Source of the DNA: Nonomuraea sp. NEAU-A123
GTDB lineage: Bacteria; Actinomycetota; Actinomycetes; Streptosporangiales; Streptosporangiaceae
Direction: 5' to 3'
NCBI RefSeq assembly: GCF_018603905.1
Contig: NZ_JAHFZZ010000007.1
Location: 1-64,000, forward strand
Length of the DNA: 64,000 bases
Shown: positions 25,208-33,328 of the stretch, one piece after another
Layout of the letters: every line of letters starts with the position of its first letter
Position numbering within the stretch: the stretch's first letter is position 1
Position numbers and translations under genes: made by a program
The notes under the pieces: generated by a model
The model's input: only the letters and a program-made list of their open reading frames with translations
What the model was told of the DNA's origin: nothing
The model's database searches: none

Positions 25208-26217
25208 CACAGCTCCGCCAGCCGCTGCCGGCGGGCCAGCACGATGAAGAACGGCCCGCCGATGAACGCGACCAGCAGCCCGGCCTGCACCTCGATCGGC
25301 GGCACGACGAGGCGGCCCAGGATGTCGGCGGCCAGCAGCAGGCACGGCGCGAGCAGCGCCGACAGGGGCAGCAGCAGCCGGTGGTCGGTCTCGGCGCCGG
25401 CCCGCCGGGCGACGGCCCGCGCGAGATGCGGCACCACCAGTCCGACGAAGACGACGGGTCCGATGGCCGCGACCGCGGCGCCGGTCAGCAGCATCACGGC
25501 CGCCGCGCCCTGAAGGCGGACCAGGCCCACCCGGCGGCCCAGCCCGCGGGCCACGTCGTCGCCGAGCGCGAGGCTGTTGAGCGCGGGCGCGCAGGCGAGC
25601 GCCAGCACGGCCCCCGCCAGGATGAACGGCAGCAACTGCGGCAGTACGCCGGAGCCGTGCCCGGACAGCGACCCGGCCGACCAGAACCGGTAGCGGTTCA
25701 GCGATTCGGGATCGACGAGCACGATGGCGCTGGTCACCGAGCTGAGCAGGAACGTGACGGCCACCCCGGCCAGGGCCAGCTTGACCGGCGTCATCCCGTC
25801 GCGGCCCATCCCGGCCAGCGCGTACACGACGAAGCTCGCCACCAGTGCGCCCGCCAGCGCGAACCACACGAACCCGGACAGCGCGCTGATACCGAGCACC
25901 CCGATGGAGATCACCACGCCGAACGCCGCCCCCGCGCTGACGCCGAGAACCCCGGGGTCGGCGAGGGGGTTGCGGGTGAGCGCCTGCATGAGCGCGCCGG
26001 ACAGGCCGAGCGCCGCCGCGGTGAGCACGCCGAGCAGCGTCCGCGGCACGCGTACGGACCAGATCACGTCATGCGTCTCCCGGTCCACGCCCAGGCCGCC
26101 CAGCGCCCTGACCACCTCGCCCAGGGGGATCTGGCGGGCGCCCAGGGCCAGCGACAGCAGGCAGATCAGGGCGAGGGCGCCGAGCGACGCCCCCACCAGG
26201 GCGGCCCGTCGGGTCAC
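25207..26217 (-). CDS. FecCD-type iron-siderophore ABC permease 1
   Basis: 336 residues from GTG 26217, which overlaps the stop of the binding-protein gene (GTGA). Signature 'RVPRTLLGVLTAAALGLSGALMQALTRNPLADPGVLGVSAGAAFG' region (residues about 57-100) and coupling helix 'LGDDVARGLGRRVGLVRL'. Multi-spanning inner membrane protein of the BtuC/FecCD fold. Partner of the next permease; overlap of the genes implies equal synthesis. Regulated through the iron box at 28164-28182. Confidence 0.9.
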   Translation of the reverse strand: MTRRAALVGASLGALALICLLSLALGARQIPLGEVVRALGGLGVDRETHDVIWSVRVPRTLLGVLTAAALGLSGALMQALTRNPLADPGVLGVSAGAAFGVVISIGVLGISALSGFVWFALAGALVASFVVYALAGMGRDGMTPVKLALAGVAVTFLLSSVTSAIVLVDPESLNRYRFWSAGSLSGHGSGVLPQLLPFILAGAVLALACAPALNSLALGDDVARGLGRRVGLVRLQGAAAVMLLTGAAVAAIGPVVFVGLVVPHLARAVARRAGAETDHRLLLPLSALLAPCLLLAADILGRLVVPPIEVQAGLLVAFIGGPFFIVLARRQRLAEL

Positions 26218-27233
26218 GAGGGCAGTCCGACCTCGGTCGCCGGGTTCCCGTCCACGGCCGCCGCGAGCCGCGGCACCAACGCGTCGAGTACGTACGGCAG
26301 GCTGAGCACGGTGATGAAGGACACGGCGTTGCCGTCGTCGGTGCTCTCCTTCACGAACACCTCGCGCCCCTCCTTGACCACCTTGAGCCCCTTGTAGACG
26401 CTGTCACCGCGCAGCGTGGCGGTGTCCTTGTCCACGTTGGTCACGCTCCAGATGAGCGCTCCGGTGTCGAGCAGGTCGAGGCGTTCGCGGCTGATGTTCG
26501 CGCCGAACTTGTCGCCGATGGCCTGGTCCAGGTCGGCGGGCAGCGTGAAGCCGAGCGCGGCGAGCAGGCGGGAGCGCGGGTCCTGGCTGCCGAAGACGAA
26601 GTAGCCCTCGTAGACCGTGGCCATCAGCCCGGTCTGGCCGGCGAACTCCGGATGCTCCTTCCGCACGGCGGCGAACCGGTCCTCCACCTGCTTGACCAGC
26701 GCGTCCGCCTTGGCGCTCTCGCCCACGGCCACGCCGACCTGCTTGGTCACCTCCTGCCAGGAGATCCCGTAGTCGATGTGCTCCTTCGGCTGGGCCACCG
26801 TGGGCGCGATCTTGGACAGGGTGGTGTACTGCTCCTGGGTCAGCCCCGAGTACAGGGCCAGGATCAGGTCGGGCCGCAGTGCCGCGATCTTCTCCATCTG
26901 GGGGCCGCTGCCCGTGTCCTTGAGCACCTGCGGGACCGGGGCGGAGCCGAGCTTGGGCTTGGCCCAGGGGCCGATCGCGCCCGGGTAGCCGCCGAACCAC
27001 TCGGTGGTGGCGACGGGCACGATGCCGAGGGCCAGCAGGGCGTCCTGCTCGACGAGGCCGACGGTGACGATCCGCTTGGGCTTGGCGGTGATCGTCGTGC
27101 TGCCGTACTTGTGGGTGAGGGTGGCGGAGAAGGCCGACGCCGCCGCCACGGGGGTCTGGGGGGTGGTGGTGGAGCCGCATCCGGTGACCAGGGCGAGGGT
27201 CAGGGCGGCGAGCACGTACAGGACGCGGGTCAT
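26214..27233 (-). CDS. Siderophore-binding lipoprotein (FecB-like)
   Basis: 339 residues from ATG 27233; earlier in-frame codons overlap the upstream gene and do not start a signal peptide. MTRVLYVLAALTLALVTGC is a lipoprotein signal with Cys19 as the lipidation site. The mature part follows the class III periplasmic-binding fold: 'PKRIVTVGLVEQDALLALGIVPVATTEW', 'LRPDLILALYSGLTQEQY', 'ALIWSVTN'. It captures a ferric siderophore outside the membrane and hands it to the two permeases. Fifteen bases separate it from the SIP gene upstream. Confidence 0.9.
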   Translation of the reverse strand: MTRVLYVLAALTLALVTGCGSTTTPQTPVAAASAFSATLTHKYGSTTITAKPKRIVTVGLVEQDALLALGIVPVATTEWFGGYPGAIGPWAKPKLGSAPVPQVLKDTGSGPQMEKIAALRPDLILALYSGLTQEQYTTLSKIAPTVAQPKEHIDYGISWQEVTKQVGVAVGESAKADALVKQVEDRFAAVRKEHPEFAGQTGLMATVYEGYFVFGSQDPRSRLLAALGFTLPADLDQAIGDKFGANISRERLDLLDTGALIWSVTNVDKDTATLRGDSVYKGLKVVKEGREVFVKESTDDGNAVSFITVLSLPYVLDALVPRLAAAVDGNPATEVGLPS

Positions 27234-27247
27234 TGCTGGAGACTCCC

Positions 27248-28141
27248 TTATTCGTTGTGCTCGGCGCGGCCCAGCCGCCAGTAGCCCATGAAGGCCACGG
27301 CCCGCCGGTCCATCCCCCGCTCGGCGACCAGATGCCGCCTGAGCGTCCTGATCACGCCCGCCTCGCCGGCCAGCCAGGCGTACAGCGGGCCGTACGGCGA
27401 CTCCTCGGGCACCTCCCACAGCTCCTCGACGTCCACGTCGACGTCCTCGAAGGAGTCCGGCGTGGGCAGCGGTGGGAGCAGCCGGTCGGCGGCGGCCCGG
27501 ACGGCGGGCACGAGCAGGGCGCCGCGCTCCGCGCCGTCGCGGGCCAGCCAGGTGACCTTCACCCCGCTCGCCGTCTCGACGGGCAGGAAGTCGTCGGTGC
27601 GCGGCACCTCCATCAGCGCCTCGCCCTGGGAGCCGGCCGGGAGCCGTTCGAGGATGGAGCAGATCGCGGGGACGGCCGTCTCGTCACCGGCGATCAGCAC
27701 CGCCCCGGTGTCGGCGGGCGGATGGAACTCCAGGCCACCGTGCGGCCCGGCGTGCCGGGCGTCGGGGCCGAGCAGCACCGCGACGTCGCCCGGCCGCACA
27801 CCGGCCGCCCAGCGCGCCACGGGACCGTCGCCGTGGTCGTGCAGGACCACGTCCACGTCCACCTCGCGGGCCTCGGGGCGTACCAGGCGGGCGGTGTAGG
27901 TACGCAGCGGGTTGCGCTGCTCGTCGGGCAGGTCGCGCCAGCGCGGGAACCAGTCGGGGCCGGACGGCAGGTGCTCCAGCCCGTGCCCGTCGACCGGCAG
28001 GATGAGCTTGATCCGCTGGTCGAACCCGTTGTCGGCGAAGACGTGCAGGTCCTCTCCCTCGAACGTCACACGCAGGAACGACGGGCTCAGGCGTGCTAAC
28101 CGGTTCACGCGTACGTCGAACATGCGAAAGGGCTCGGTCAT
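27248..28141 (-). CDS. Siderophore-interacting protein (ferric-siderophore reductase, SIP)
   Basis: 297 residues from ATG 28141, which has GGAG six bases upstream; GTG 28153 is too close to that site. The FAD-binding barrel shows 'RTYTARLV' and 'VVLHDHGDGPVARWA', the NAD(P)H-binding part 'VLIAGDETAVPAICSILERL', and the C-terminus 'VAFMGYWRLGRAEHNE' is typical for SIP/ViuB. It reduces imported ferric siderophore to release Fe(II) in the cytoplasm. First gene of the operon; an IdeR-type box lies 22 bases upstream, so expression should rise on iron starvation. Confidence 0.92.
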   Translation of the reverse strand: MTEPFRMFDVRVNRLARLSPSFLRVTFEGEDLHVFADNGFDQRIKLILPVDGHGLEHLPSGPDWFPRWRDLPDEQRNPLRTYTARLVRPEAREVDVDVVLHDHGDGPVARWAAGVRPGDVAVLLGPDARHAGPHGGLEFHPPADTGAVLIAGDETAVPAICSILERLPAGSQGEALMEVPRTDDFLPVETASGVKVTWLARDGAERGALLVPAVRAAADRLLPPLPTPDSFEDVDVDVEELWEVPEESPYGPLYAWLAGEAGVIRTLRRHLVAERGMDRRAVAFMGYWRLGRAEHNE

Positions 28142-28163
28142 CGTCAGCTCCACCTCTTTTCGT

Positions 28164-28182
28164 TAAGGTGAGGCTAACCTAA
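28164..28182 (-). promoter_or_regulatory. IdeR/DmdR iron box
   Basis: TAAGGTGAGGCTAACCTAA agrees with the actinobacterial iron-box consensus TTAGGTTAGGCTAACCTAA at 17 of 19 positions. It sits between the promoter side and the start of the SIP gene at 28141, where Fe(II)-loaded repressor would block the operon. Confidence 0.88.
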
Positions 28183-28222
28183 CCCATGCTGATCGACCAG
28201 CCCGCCCCCCGGAAACGGCAAA

Positions 28223-28254
28223 CGCCCCCGTCCCTCCAGCCCGGGACGGGGGCG
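28223..28254. terminator. Hairpin in SIP/ArsR gap
   Basis: CGCCCCCGTCCC (28223-28234) pairs perfectly with 28243-28254 across an 8-base loop. Probably the terminator for the arsR-type gene, which reads leftward and ends at 28440. Confidence 0.65.
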
Positions 28255-28308
28255 CCTGCCTTTCCGAGCCCATGTCCGGCGGACTCGGAGGTCTGCGACA
28301 CGAGGGCT

Positions 28309-28349
28309 GCGGCGCCGCCGAGTATCGCCCGCTCCCTCGGCGGCGCCGC
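28309..28349. repeat. 14-bp perfect inverted repeat in SIP/ArsR gap
   Basis: GCGGCGCCGCCGAG (28309-28322) and its reverse complement (28336-28349), loop of 13. A second strong hairpin 55 bases upstream of the previous one in transcription sense. The 257-base gap 28183-28439 holds no convincing gene; the hairpins may form a double terminator or a small structured RNA. Confidence 0.6.
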
Positions 28350-28439
28350 GCCCGGCATGCGGACGGAGCATGGAAGCCTGATGCAGGACACTAGGCGGAG
28401 ATCGGCGGCGTCGCGACAGGGCCGGACCTAGGGATATCC

Positions 28440-29087
28440 CTAGGCGCCTTCGCCGCTCACGGGCAGAACGTCTTTGCCGCTCACGGGCAGAACGTCGAAG
28501 TGGACCACCACGCGACCGGTCGCCGGGTCCGGGGCGCCGGGAGAGTCGATCTCGCGGCGGTCGGCCACCGCCCGGTACTTCTCCAGCACCTCGAACACCT
28601 CGTCGCGCATCTGCCGCGTCTCGGCCACGGTGAGCCGCATCGACCGGCGGCCGAAGCCGCTCGCCTGCACCCACTCCTCCGGAGTCGTGGCCTCCTCCTC
28701 GCGCCAGCGCGCCAGCTCGGCGCCGCGCTGCCGGATGAGGTCGTCGAGCAGGAAGGCGAACGCGCCGGCCACCTCGGGATCGGCCGAGGCGTCGGCCGAG
28801 GGGTCGCCGTAGGAGAAGCCGCCCGGCACGATCCGCCAGTACTTCTCCTTGCCCTTGCCCAGCTCGGGCACCGTCTCGATCATGCCGTGCCGGGCCAGCT
28901 CGCGTAGGTGGTAGCTGGTCGCCCCGGTGTTCTGGTCGAGCAGGCCCGCCAGCCTGGTCGCCGTCGACGGGCCGTGCTCGTCGAGCAGCTCGTAGATGCG
29001 CAGACGCAGCGGGTGCGCGAACGACTTCAGCGCGTTCGCGTCGAGCGTCCTGGCGGAGTAGTGCTTGCTCTGCATGGCTGTGCACAC
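28440..29087 (-). CDS. ArsR-family regulator
   Basis: 215 residues. GTG 29087 has AAGGA five bases upstream and is preferred to ATG 29075. Residues about 15-80 form the winged helix: 'LKSFAHPLRLRIYELLDEHGPSTATRLAGLLDQNTGATSYHLRELARHGMI' contains the ArsR recognition helix. The C-terminal part (about 85-200) is an extended helical region. The extreme C-terminus 'DVLPVSGKDVLPVSGEGA' comes from a 24-base tandem duplication (28452-28496). Divergent from the MFS gene at 29144 with only 56 bases between, so it probably represses that exporter and itself. Confidence 0.85.
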   Translation of the reverse strand: MCTAMQSKHYSARTLDANALKSFAHPLRLRIYELLDEHGPSTATRLAGLLDQNTGATSYHLRELARHGMIETVPELGKGKEKYWRIVPGGFSYGDPSADASADPEVAGAFAFLLDDLIRQRGAELARWREEEATTPEEWVQASGFGRRSMRLTVAETRQMRDEVFEVLEKYRAVADRREIDSPGAPDPATGRVVVHFDVLPVSGKDVLPVSGEGA

Positions 29088-29143
29088 CTATCCTTGCAAA
29101 GAAATCTGTGCATAGTTTCCCTTACACATTATCGGAGTGGGCC

Positions 29144-30394
29144 ATGCCACGTCTCGGCCGATCGTTCGGCTTCCTGCTGTCGTCGACCGCGCTCTCGAAC
29201 CTGGCGGACGGCGTGCTCAAGGTCGGCGCGCCGCTCCTGGCCGTGTCCATGACCCGGTCCCCCACGCTGGTGTCGCTGACCGGGGCGGCCGCCACGCTGC
29301 CGTGGTTACTGTTCGCCCTGCACGCGGGCGCGATCGCGGACCGGCTCGACCGCAGGCGGATCATGGTGCTGGCCAACCTCGCCCGTTCGGCCGTGCTCGC
29401 GGCGGCCGCCGTGCTCGGCCTGCTCGGCCTGCTGAACCTGTGGGTCATGCTGGCCGCCGTCCTGCTGGCGGGCGTGGCCGAGGTCTTCGCCGACACCTCG
29501 GCGCAGTCGGTGCTGCCGATGGCGGTGCCGCCTGAGCGCATCACGGCGGCGAACGGACGGGTGCAGAGCGCCCAGATGATCGGCAACGAGTTCGCCGGCG
29601 CGCCGATCGCGGGCCTCGTGGTCACGCTGCTGCCCGCCGCCGTCGTCGGCGGCCCCGCCCTCCTGTACGGCGCCGCGGGCCTGCTCCTGCTGGGCATGAG
29701 GGGCCCTTACAGGGCACCTGCCGAGCGGGGCCCCAGGCGGTCGCTGCTGCGCGACATCGTGGAGGCTCAGCGCTATCTCTGGTCCCAGCGGTTCCTGCGG
29801 ACCCTGGCCGTCTCGGCCGGGATGCTGAACTTCGCCAGCGCCGCCTACTTCGGGGTGTTCGTGCTGTGGGCCGTCGGCGACGGGTCGCGGATCGGGCTGT
29901 CGCCCAGCGGGTACGGCCTGATGATGACCGCGCTGGCCGTCGGCGCGGTGGCCGGGTCGCTCATCTCGGAGCGGGTCTCCGGGCTGTTCGGGGAGGGCCG
30001 GACGCTGGTCGGCGCCTGGCTGGTGAGCGCCCTGCTGTACCTCGTGCCGGTGTTCTGGCCCGTCGCCTGGCTCATGTACCCGACCGGCGTGGTGTGGGGT
30101 GTCACCGGGGCCGTCGCGAACGTACTGGTCATCTCCACACGGCAGCGGCTGATCCCGGCCGAGCTGCTCGGCCGGGTCAATTCGGCCTACCGGCTGATCG
30201 GCATGGGCGGCATGCCGGTGGGGGCCGCTCTCGGCGGGATAGCGGCCGAACTGGCCGGGTTGACCGTCGTCCTCGCGGGCGCCGCGGGGGTCTGCTTGGT
30301 GGCCGTGGGGCTCGTGTGGCGAGCCTTACACGATCGAATTTCTCACCCTTTGACCAGCGCACCTTCCGTTCTCGACACATTCAGATCACGTTAG
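29144..30394 (+). CDS. MFS transporter
   Basis: 416 residues from ATG 29144, chosen for the CGGAG ribosome binding site; an open frame to 29108 adds only a polar stretch. Twelve hydrophobic segments; motif A 'GAIADRLDRRRIMVLANLAR' between helices 2 and 3 and the helix 4-5 region 'ADTSAQSVLPMAVPPERITAANGRVQ' place it with the MFS_3/enterobactin exporter-like group. Exporter of a small molecule by proton antiport is expected. Control by the divergent ArsR-type protein is likely. The final 20 residues are cytoplasmic tail. Confidence 0.88.
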   Translation: MPRLGRSFGFLLSSTALSNLADGVLKVGAPLLAVSMTRSPTLVSLTGAAATLPWLLFALHAGAIADRLDRRRIMVLANLARSAVLAAAAVLGLLGLLNLWVMLAAVLLAGVAEVFADTSAQSVLPMAVPPERITAANGRVQSAQMIGNEFAGAPIAGLVVTLLPAAVVGGPALLYGAAGLLLLGMRGPYRAPAERGPRRSLLRDIVEAQRYLWSQRFLRTLAVSAGMLNFASAAYFGVFVLWAVGDGSRIGLSPSGYGLMMTALAVGAVAGSLISERVSGLFGEGRTLVGAWLVSALLYLVPVFWPVAWLMYPTGVVWGVTGAVANVLVISTRQRLIPAELLGRVNSAYRLIGMGGMPVGAALGGIAAELAGLTVVLAGAAGVCLVAVGLVWRALHDRISHPLTSAPSVLDTFRSR

Positions 30395-30450
30395 TCACAC
30401 TTTGGCCTACCCCGAGATGACATGATTACCCCGAGCAATGAGGGGATGGC

Positions 30451-31257
30451 ATGCGGGAGATCGGCGGACGGTACCTCCTCAATGAGGAGGCCGGTCGTGG
30501 AGGTATGGGAGTCGTCTGGCGAGCCTTCGACCAGCTTCTCCATCGTGAGGTGGCGCTCAAGGAGCTGACCCTCAGCGGTGAGGCCGAGATGGTCCGCCGC
30601 CGGGTCCTTCGTGAAGCGCGGATGGCCGCTGGCCTCACCCACCCGAACATCGTCACCGTCCACGACCTCATAGAAGAGGGCGGCAAGCTCTGGATCGTGA
30701 TGGAGTACCTCGACGGCCTTTCGCTCCACCAACTGCTTTCTCAGGTGGGGACGCTGCCCGCGCAGTCGGTGGCGGCGATCGGTGTGCACCTGCTCGCCGC
30801 GCTGCGCACCGCGCATCAGGCCGGGGTGCTGCACCGCGACGTGAAGCCCGCCAACGTGATGCTCACCGGCGACCGCGTGGTGCTGACCGACTTCGGCATC
30901 GCCACGGTCGAGGGCGACATCCGGATGACCACGTCCCGGCGGCTGCGCGGCACGCCCGCGTTCATGGCCCCCGAGCGGTTACACGGCGGCCCGGCCAGCA
31001 AGGAAGCCGACATGTGGTCGTTCGGCGCCACGCTGTACAGCGCGATCGAGGGCCAGCCGCCCTACCCCGGGCAGGACGCGGCCACGGTGCTCGGCATGGC
31101 CAGGAGCGGCGGCTACCCGCCACCGCGCCGGGCAGGGGTGATGCGGCCGCTCATCGAGGGTCTGCTGTCCCACGACCCGGTGCGCCGCTTCACGCCCGAG
31201 CAGACCGCCGGACTGCTGGCGGGCATGCGCGCAAGCAGCTACCCCGCGGCGATCTGA
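30451..31257 (+). CDS. Soluble serine/threonine protein kinase
   Basis: 268 residues from ATG 30451 (AGGGG upstream), a complete Hanks kinase without a transmembrane anchor or sensor domain. Visible elements: glycine loop 'EEAGRGGMGVVWRA', Lys37 (VALKE), catalytic loop 'LHRDVKPAN' with Asp130, DFG with Asp147, activation loop 'MTTSRRLRGTPAFMAPE' with candidate autophosphorylation threonines at 160-161, and the APE-like end. PknB-type kinases of this short form are cytoplasmic and signal partners are unknown. Monocistronic, ending 76 bases before a convergent acyltransferase. Confidence 0.92.
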   Translation: MREIGGRYLLNEEAGRGGMGVVWRAFDQLLHREVALKELTLSGEAEMVRRRVLREARMAAGLTHPNIVTVHDLIEEGGKLWIVMEYLDGLSLHQLLSQVGTLPAQSVAAIGVHLLAALRTAHQAGVLHRDVKPANVMLTGDRVVLTDFGIATVEGDIRMTTSRRLRGTPAFMAPERLHGGPASKEADMWSFGATLYSAIEGQPPYPGQDAATVLGMARSGGYPPPRRAGVMRPLIEGLLSHDPVRRFTPEQTAGLLAGMRASSYPAAI

Positions 31258-31301
31258 CCGGCCGCTGTGCCCCTGCGGTTACCTGACCGCCCACGGCTGG
31301 C

Positions 31302-31332
31302 CGACCGGCCGCTGCTTTCCTGCGGCCGGTCG
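31302..31332. terminator. Bidirectional hairpin between kinase and acyltransferase
   Basis: CGACCGGCCGC (31302-31312) and its exact reverse complement (31322-31332), 9-base loop with CTTTCC. It abuts the acyltransferase stop at 31333, so it can serve both convergent genes. Confidence 0.75.
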
Positions 31333-32088
31333 CTAGTCCTCTTCGCCCCGCTTGGCGCGGGCCTCCGCCTCGGCGGCGTCCATGGCGGCGGCCTCCTCCG
31401 GGGTGGGAGCCGTGCCGCCGAGGTGGCGGGGCTGCCACCACACGCCCGGCGGGATCTCCGGGTAGGTGCGCTGAGCCCGGTCCACCAGCTCCGACATCCG
31501 CGCGTGCAGGTCGGCGGCGTGCTGGTTGACGTCCTCGCCGCGCTTGGGGTGGATGGGCTCCCCCACCAGAATCGTGATGGGCACATGCCGCAGGGTGAGC
31601 TGCTTGGACCGGCCCTTGGTCCAGATCCGCTGACTCCCCCACAGCGCCATCGGGATGACCGGCACCTTGGTCGCCTGGGCCATGCGGATGGCGCCGTTCT
31701 TGATCTCCTTTACCGTGAACGACCGGCTGATCGTCGCCTCCGCGAAGACGCCCACCACCTCCCCCGCCTTCAGCATGCGCAGCGCGGTCGCGTACGACCC
31801 CGCGCCCGCGCCCCGGTCGACCGGGATGTGGTGCATGCCGCGCATCAGCGGGCCCGAGATGCGGTGGTCGAACACATCCTGCTTGGCCATGAACCGCACC
31901 AGCCGCTTGGACGGCACCGCACCGAACCCGGCGAAGATGAAGTCGAGATAGCTGATGTGATTGCTGACCAGCACCGCTCCGCCGGTCCGCGGCACATTCT
32001 CGGTCCCTTCCAGGTGGAAGCGGTAGTCGAGCACGCGAAAGAGGGTCCGCGCGGCGGCGATCACCGGCGGGTACACGATCTCAGCCAT
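31333..32088 (-). CDS. 1-acylglycerol-3-phosphate acyltransferase-like (PlsC)
   Basis: 251 residues. Acyltransferase motif I is NHISYLD (H-x4-D), motif II-III corresponds to 'GMHHIPVDRG' and 'GVFAEATIS' (in place of FPEGTRS), motif IV to 'VPVIPMALWG'. The last 40 residues are acidic and alanine-rich. Members transfer acyl groups in phospholipid or glycolipid synthesis at the inner face of the membrane. It lies 18 bases downstream of a P450 gene on the same strand, so the two are probably co-transcribed. The FAEATIS variant lacks the usual Pro-Glu-Gly, so the acceptor may be unusual. Confidence 0.87.
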   Translation of the reverse strand: MAEIVYPPVIAAARTLFRVLDYRFHLEGTENVPRTGGAVLVSNHISYLDFIFAGFGAVPSKRLVRFMAKQDVFDHRISGPLMRGMHHIPVDRGAGAGSYATALRMLKAGEVVGVFAEATISRSFTVKEIKNGAIRMAQATKVPVIPMALWGSQRIWTKGRSKQLTLRHVPITILVGEPIHPKRGEDVNQHAADLHARMSELVDRAQRTYPEIPPGVWWQPRHLGGTAPTPEEAAAMDAAEAEARAKRGEED

Positions 32089-32106
32089 GACCAGAAGGTA
32101 GCCTAT

Positions 32107-33276
32107 TCAGGCCGGTCGGACGGTAGTCGGGAGGCTGAGCATGCCCCGTACGTTCCCGTGCCTGGTGCGCCTGATGCCCGCGGCGTCGATGTCGTAGTCG
32201 AGGGCGATCAGCCTCGTCAGCTCCTCCAGCGTCACCCGGGCCTCCATCCTGGCCAGCGGCCCGCCGAGGCAGTAGTGGCGGCCCGCGCCGAAGCTGATCA
32301 ACTTCGACGTGTCGCGGCCCAGATCGTAGGCGTCGGGGTCGGGGAAGACGCTCTCGTCACGGTTGGCCGACCCGACCAGCAGCCACATCCGCGTCCCCGC
32401 CGGCAGGGCGGTGCCGTGCAGGACCGTGTCCTCGGTGAGCCGCCGCGCCGTACCCTGCGCGGGGGTGTCGTAACGTAACGACTCCTCCATCCACGGCGCG
32501 ATCACCCCGCCGAAGGCGGCGGCGCGCTGCTCCGGGTTGCGCCAGGCCCAGTACCAGGCGGCGTTGAGCAGGTGGGTGGTGGTCTCCGAGCCCGCCCCGA
32601 CCAGCAGGAGCATGAACGGCACGATCTCCTCGTCGGTCAGCCCGTCGTCCGCGACGAGCACGGAGACCAGGTCGTCCCGCGGCGCCTTGCGCCGCTCGGC
32701 GATGATCGAGGCGTAGTAGCCGCCCAGCGAGAAGAGGTTGTGCAGGCCCTCCTCGGACGGATCGCTCCCCGGGTGGTACCGGAGCAGCCCGTTGTTACGC
32801 TCCCGCACCTCGGCCCGGTCGGACGGCGGCACGCCCATCAGCTCGGAGATCACGTCGAGCGGCAGCTTGGCCGACAGGTCCCGGGCGAAGTCGAATGTGC
32901 CCTTCTCCAGGCCCTCCTCGACATAGCCGCGGGCGAGCCTCCTGATCATCGGCTCGAGCGCGGCGACGCGGCGCATGGTGAAGCCGCGGGCGATGATCGA
33001 CCGCATGCGGGTGTGGTCGGGCGGGTCCGTGGCCACGAACGACAGCATCGTGCGCGCCTTCGGCCCCCAGACCCCGCCGTCGAGCACCGGGCCGTGGTCA
33101 CTGGAGTAGCGGGCGCTGTCGACGAGCGCGGCGGCTACGTCGTCGTAGCGCGACAGTGCCCAGAAGTTCAGCTCGGGATTGTGGTAGACGGGCGCTTCGC
33201 GCCGCATCCGGGCGTACACGGGGTACGGATCATCGTTCACGGCAGGGTCGTAGGGGCTGTAGACGAGTTCCACCAT
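32107..33276 (-). CDS. Cytochrome P450
   Basis: 389 residues from ATG 33276, matching bacterial soluble P450s; the open frame further upstream overlaps the divergent dhaK start. Key residues: I-helix 'LLVGAGSETTTH' (oxygen activation), E265-x-x-R268 (ESLRYD), and the heme loop 'FGAGRHYCLGG' with Cys336. The short AGSET sequence carries Ser instead of the common Asp/Glu before Thr. Fits the CYP105/107/125-like soluble class needing ferredoxin partners, none of which is adjacent. Probably co-transcribed with the acyltransferase. Confidence 0.92.
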   Translation of the reverse strand: MVELVYSPYDPAVNDDPYPVYARMRREAPVYHNPELNFWALSRYDDVAAALVDSARYSSDHGPVLDGGVWGPKARTMLSFVATDPPDHTRMRSIIARGFTMRRVAALEPMIRRLARGYVEEGLEKGTFDFARDLSAKLPLDVISELMGVPPSDRAEVRERNNGLLRYHPGSDPSEEGLHNLFSLGGYYASIIAERRKAPRDDLVSVLVADDGLTDEEIVPFMLLLVGAGSETTTHLLNAAWYWAWRNPEQRAAAFGGVIAPWMEESLRYDTPAQGTARRLTEDTVLHGTALPAGTRMWLLVGSANRDESVFPDPDAYDLGRDTSKLISFGAGRHYCLGGPLARMEARVTLEELTRLIALDYDIDAAGIRRTRHGNVRGMLSLPTTVRPA

Positions 33277-33328
33277 GCCCACGCTAAGACGCTTGTCCTT
33301 ACAGCGAAACGGGCAGATGTTTCTCATC

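Noticed and set aside
20225..28182. Integrated element or prophage between the giant locus and the iron operon
   Set aside because: No integrase, transposase, tRNA gene, attachment repeats or phage structural genes were seen; the genes are ordinary secreted enzymes and transport functions.
28174..29085. 303-codon minus-strand ORF over the arsR-type gene
   Set aside because: Shifted frame of the ArsR gene; Arg-rich, no motif, and runs through two hairpins.
30407..30436. Repeated TACCCCGAG upstream of the kinase gene as an operator
   Set aside because: Only nine bases, no dyad symmetry, and no independent support.
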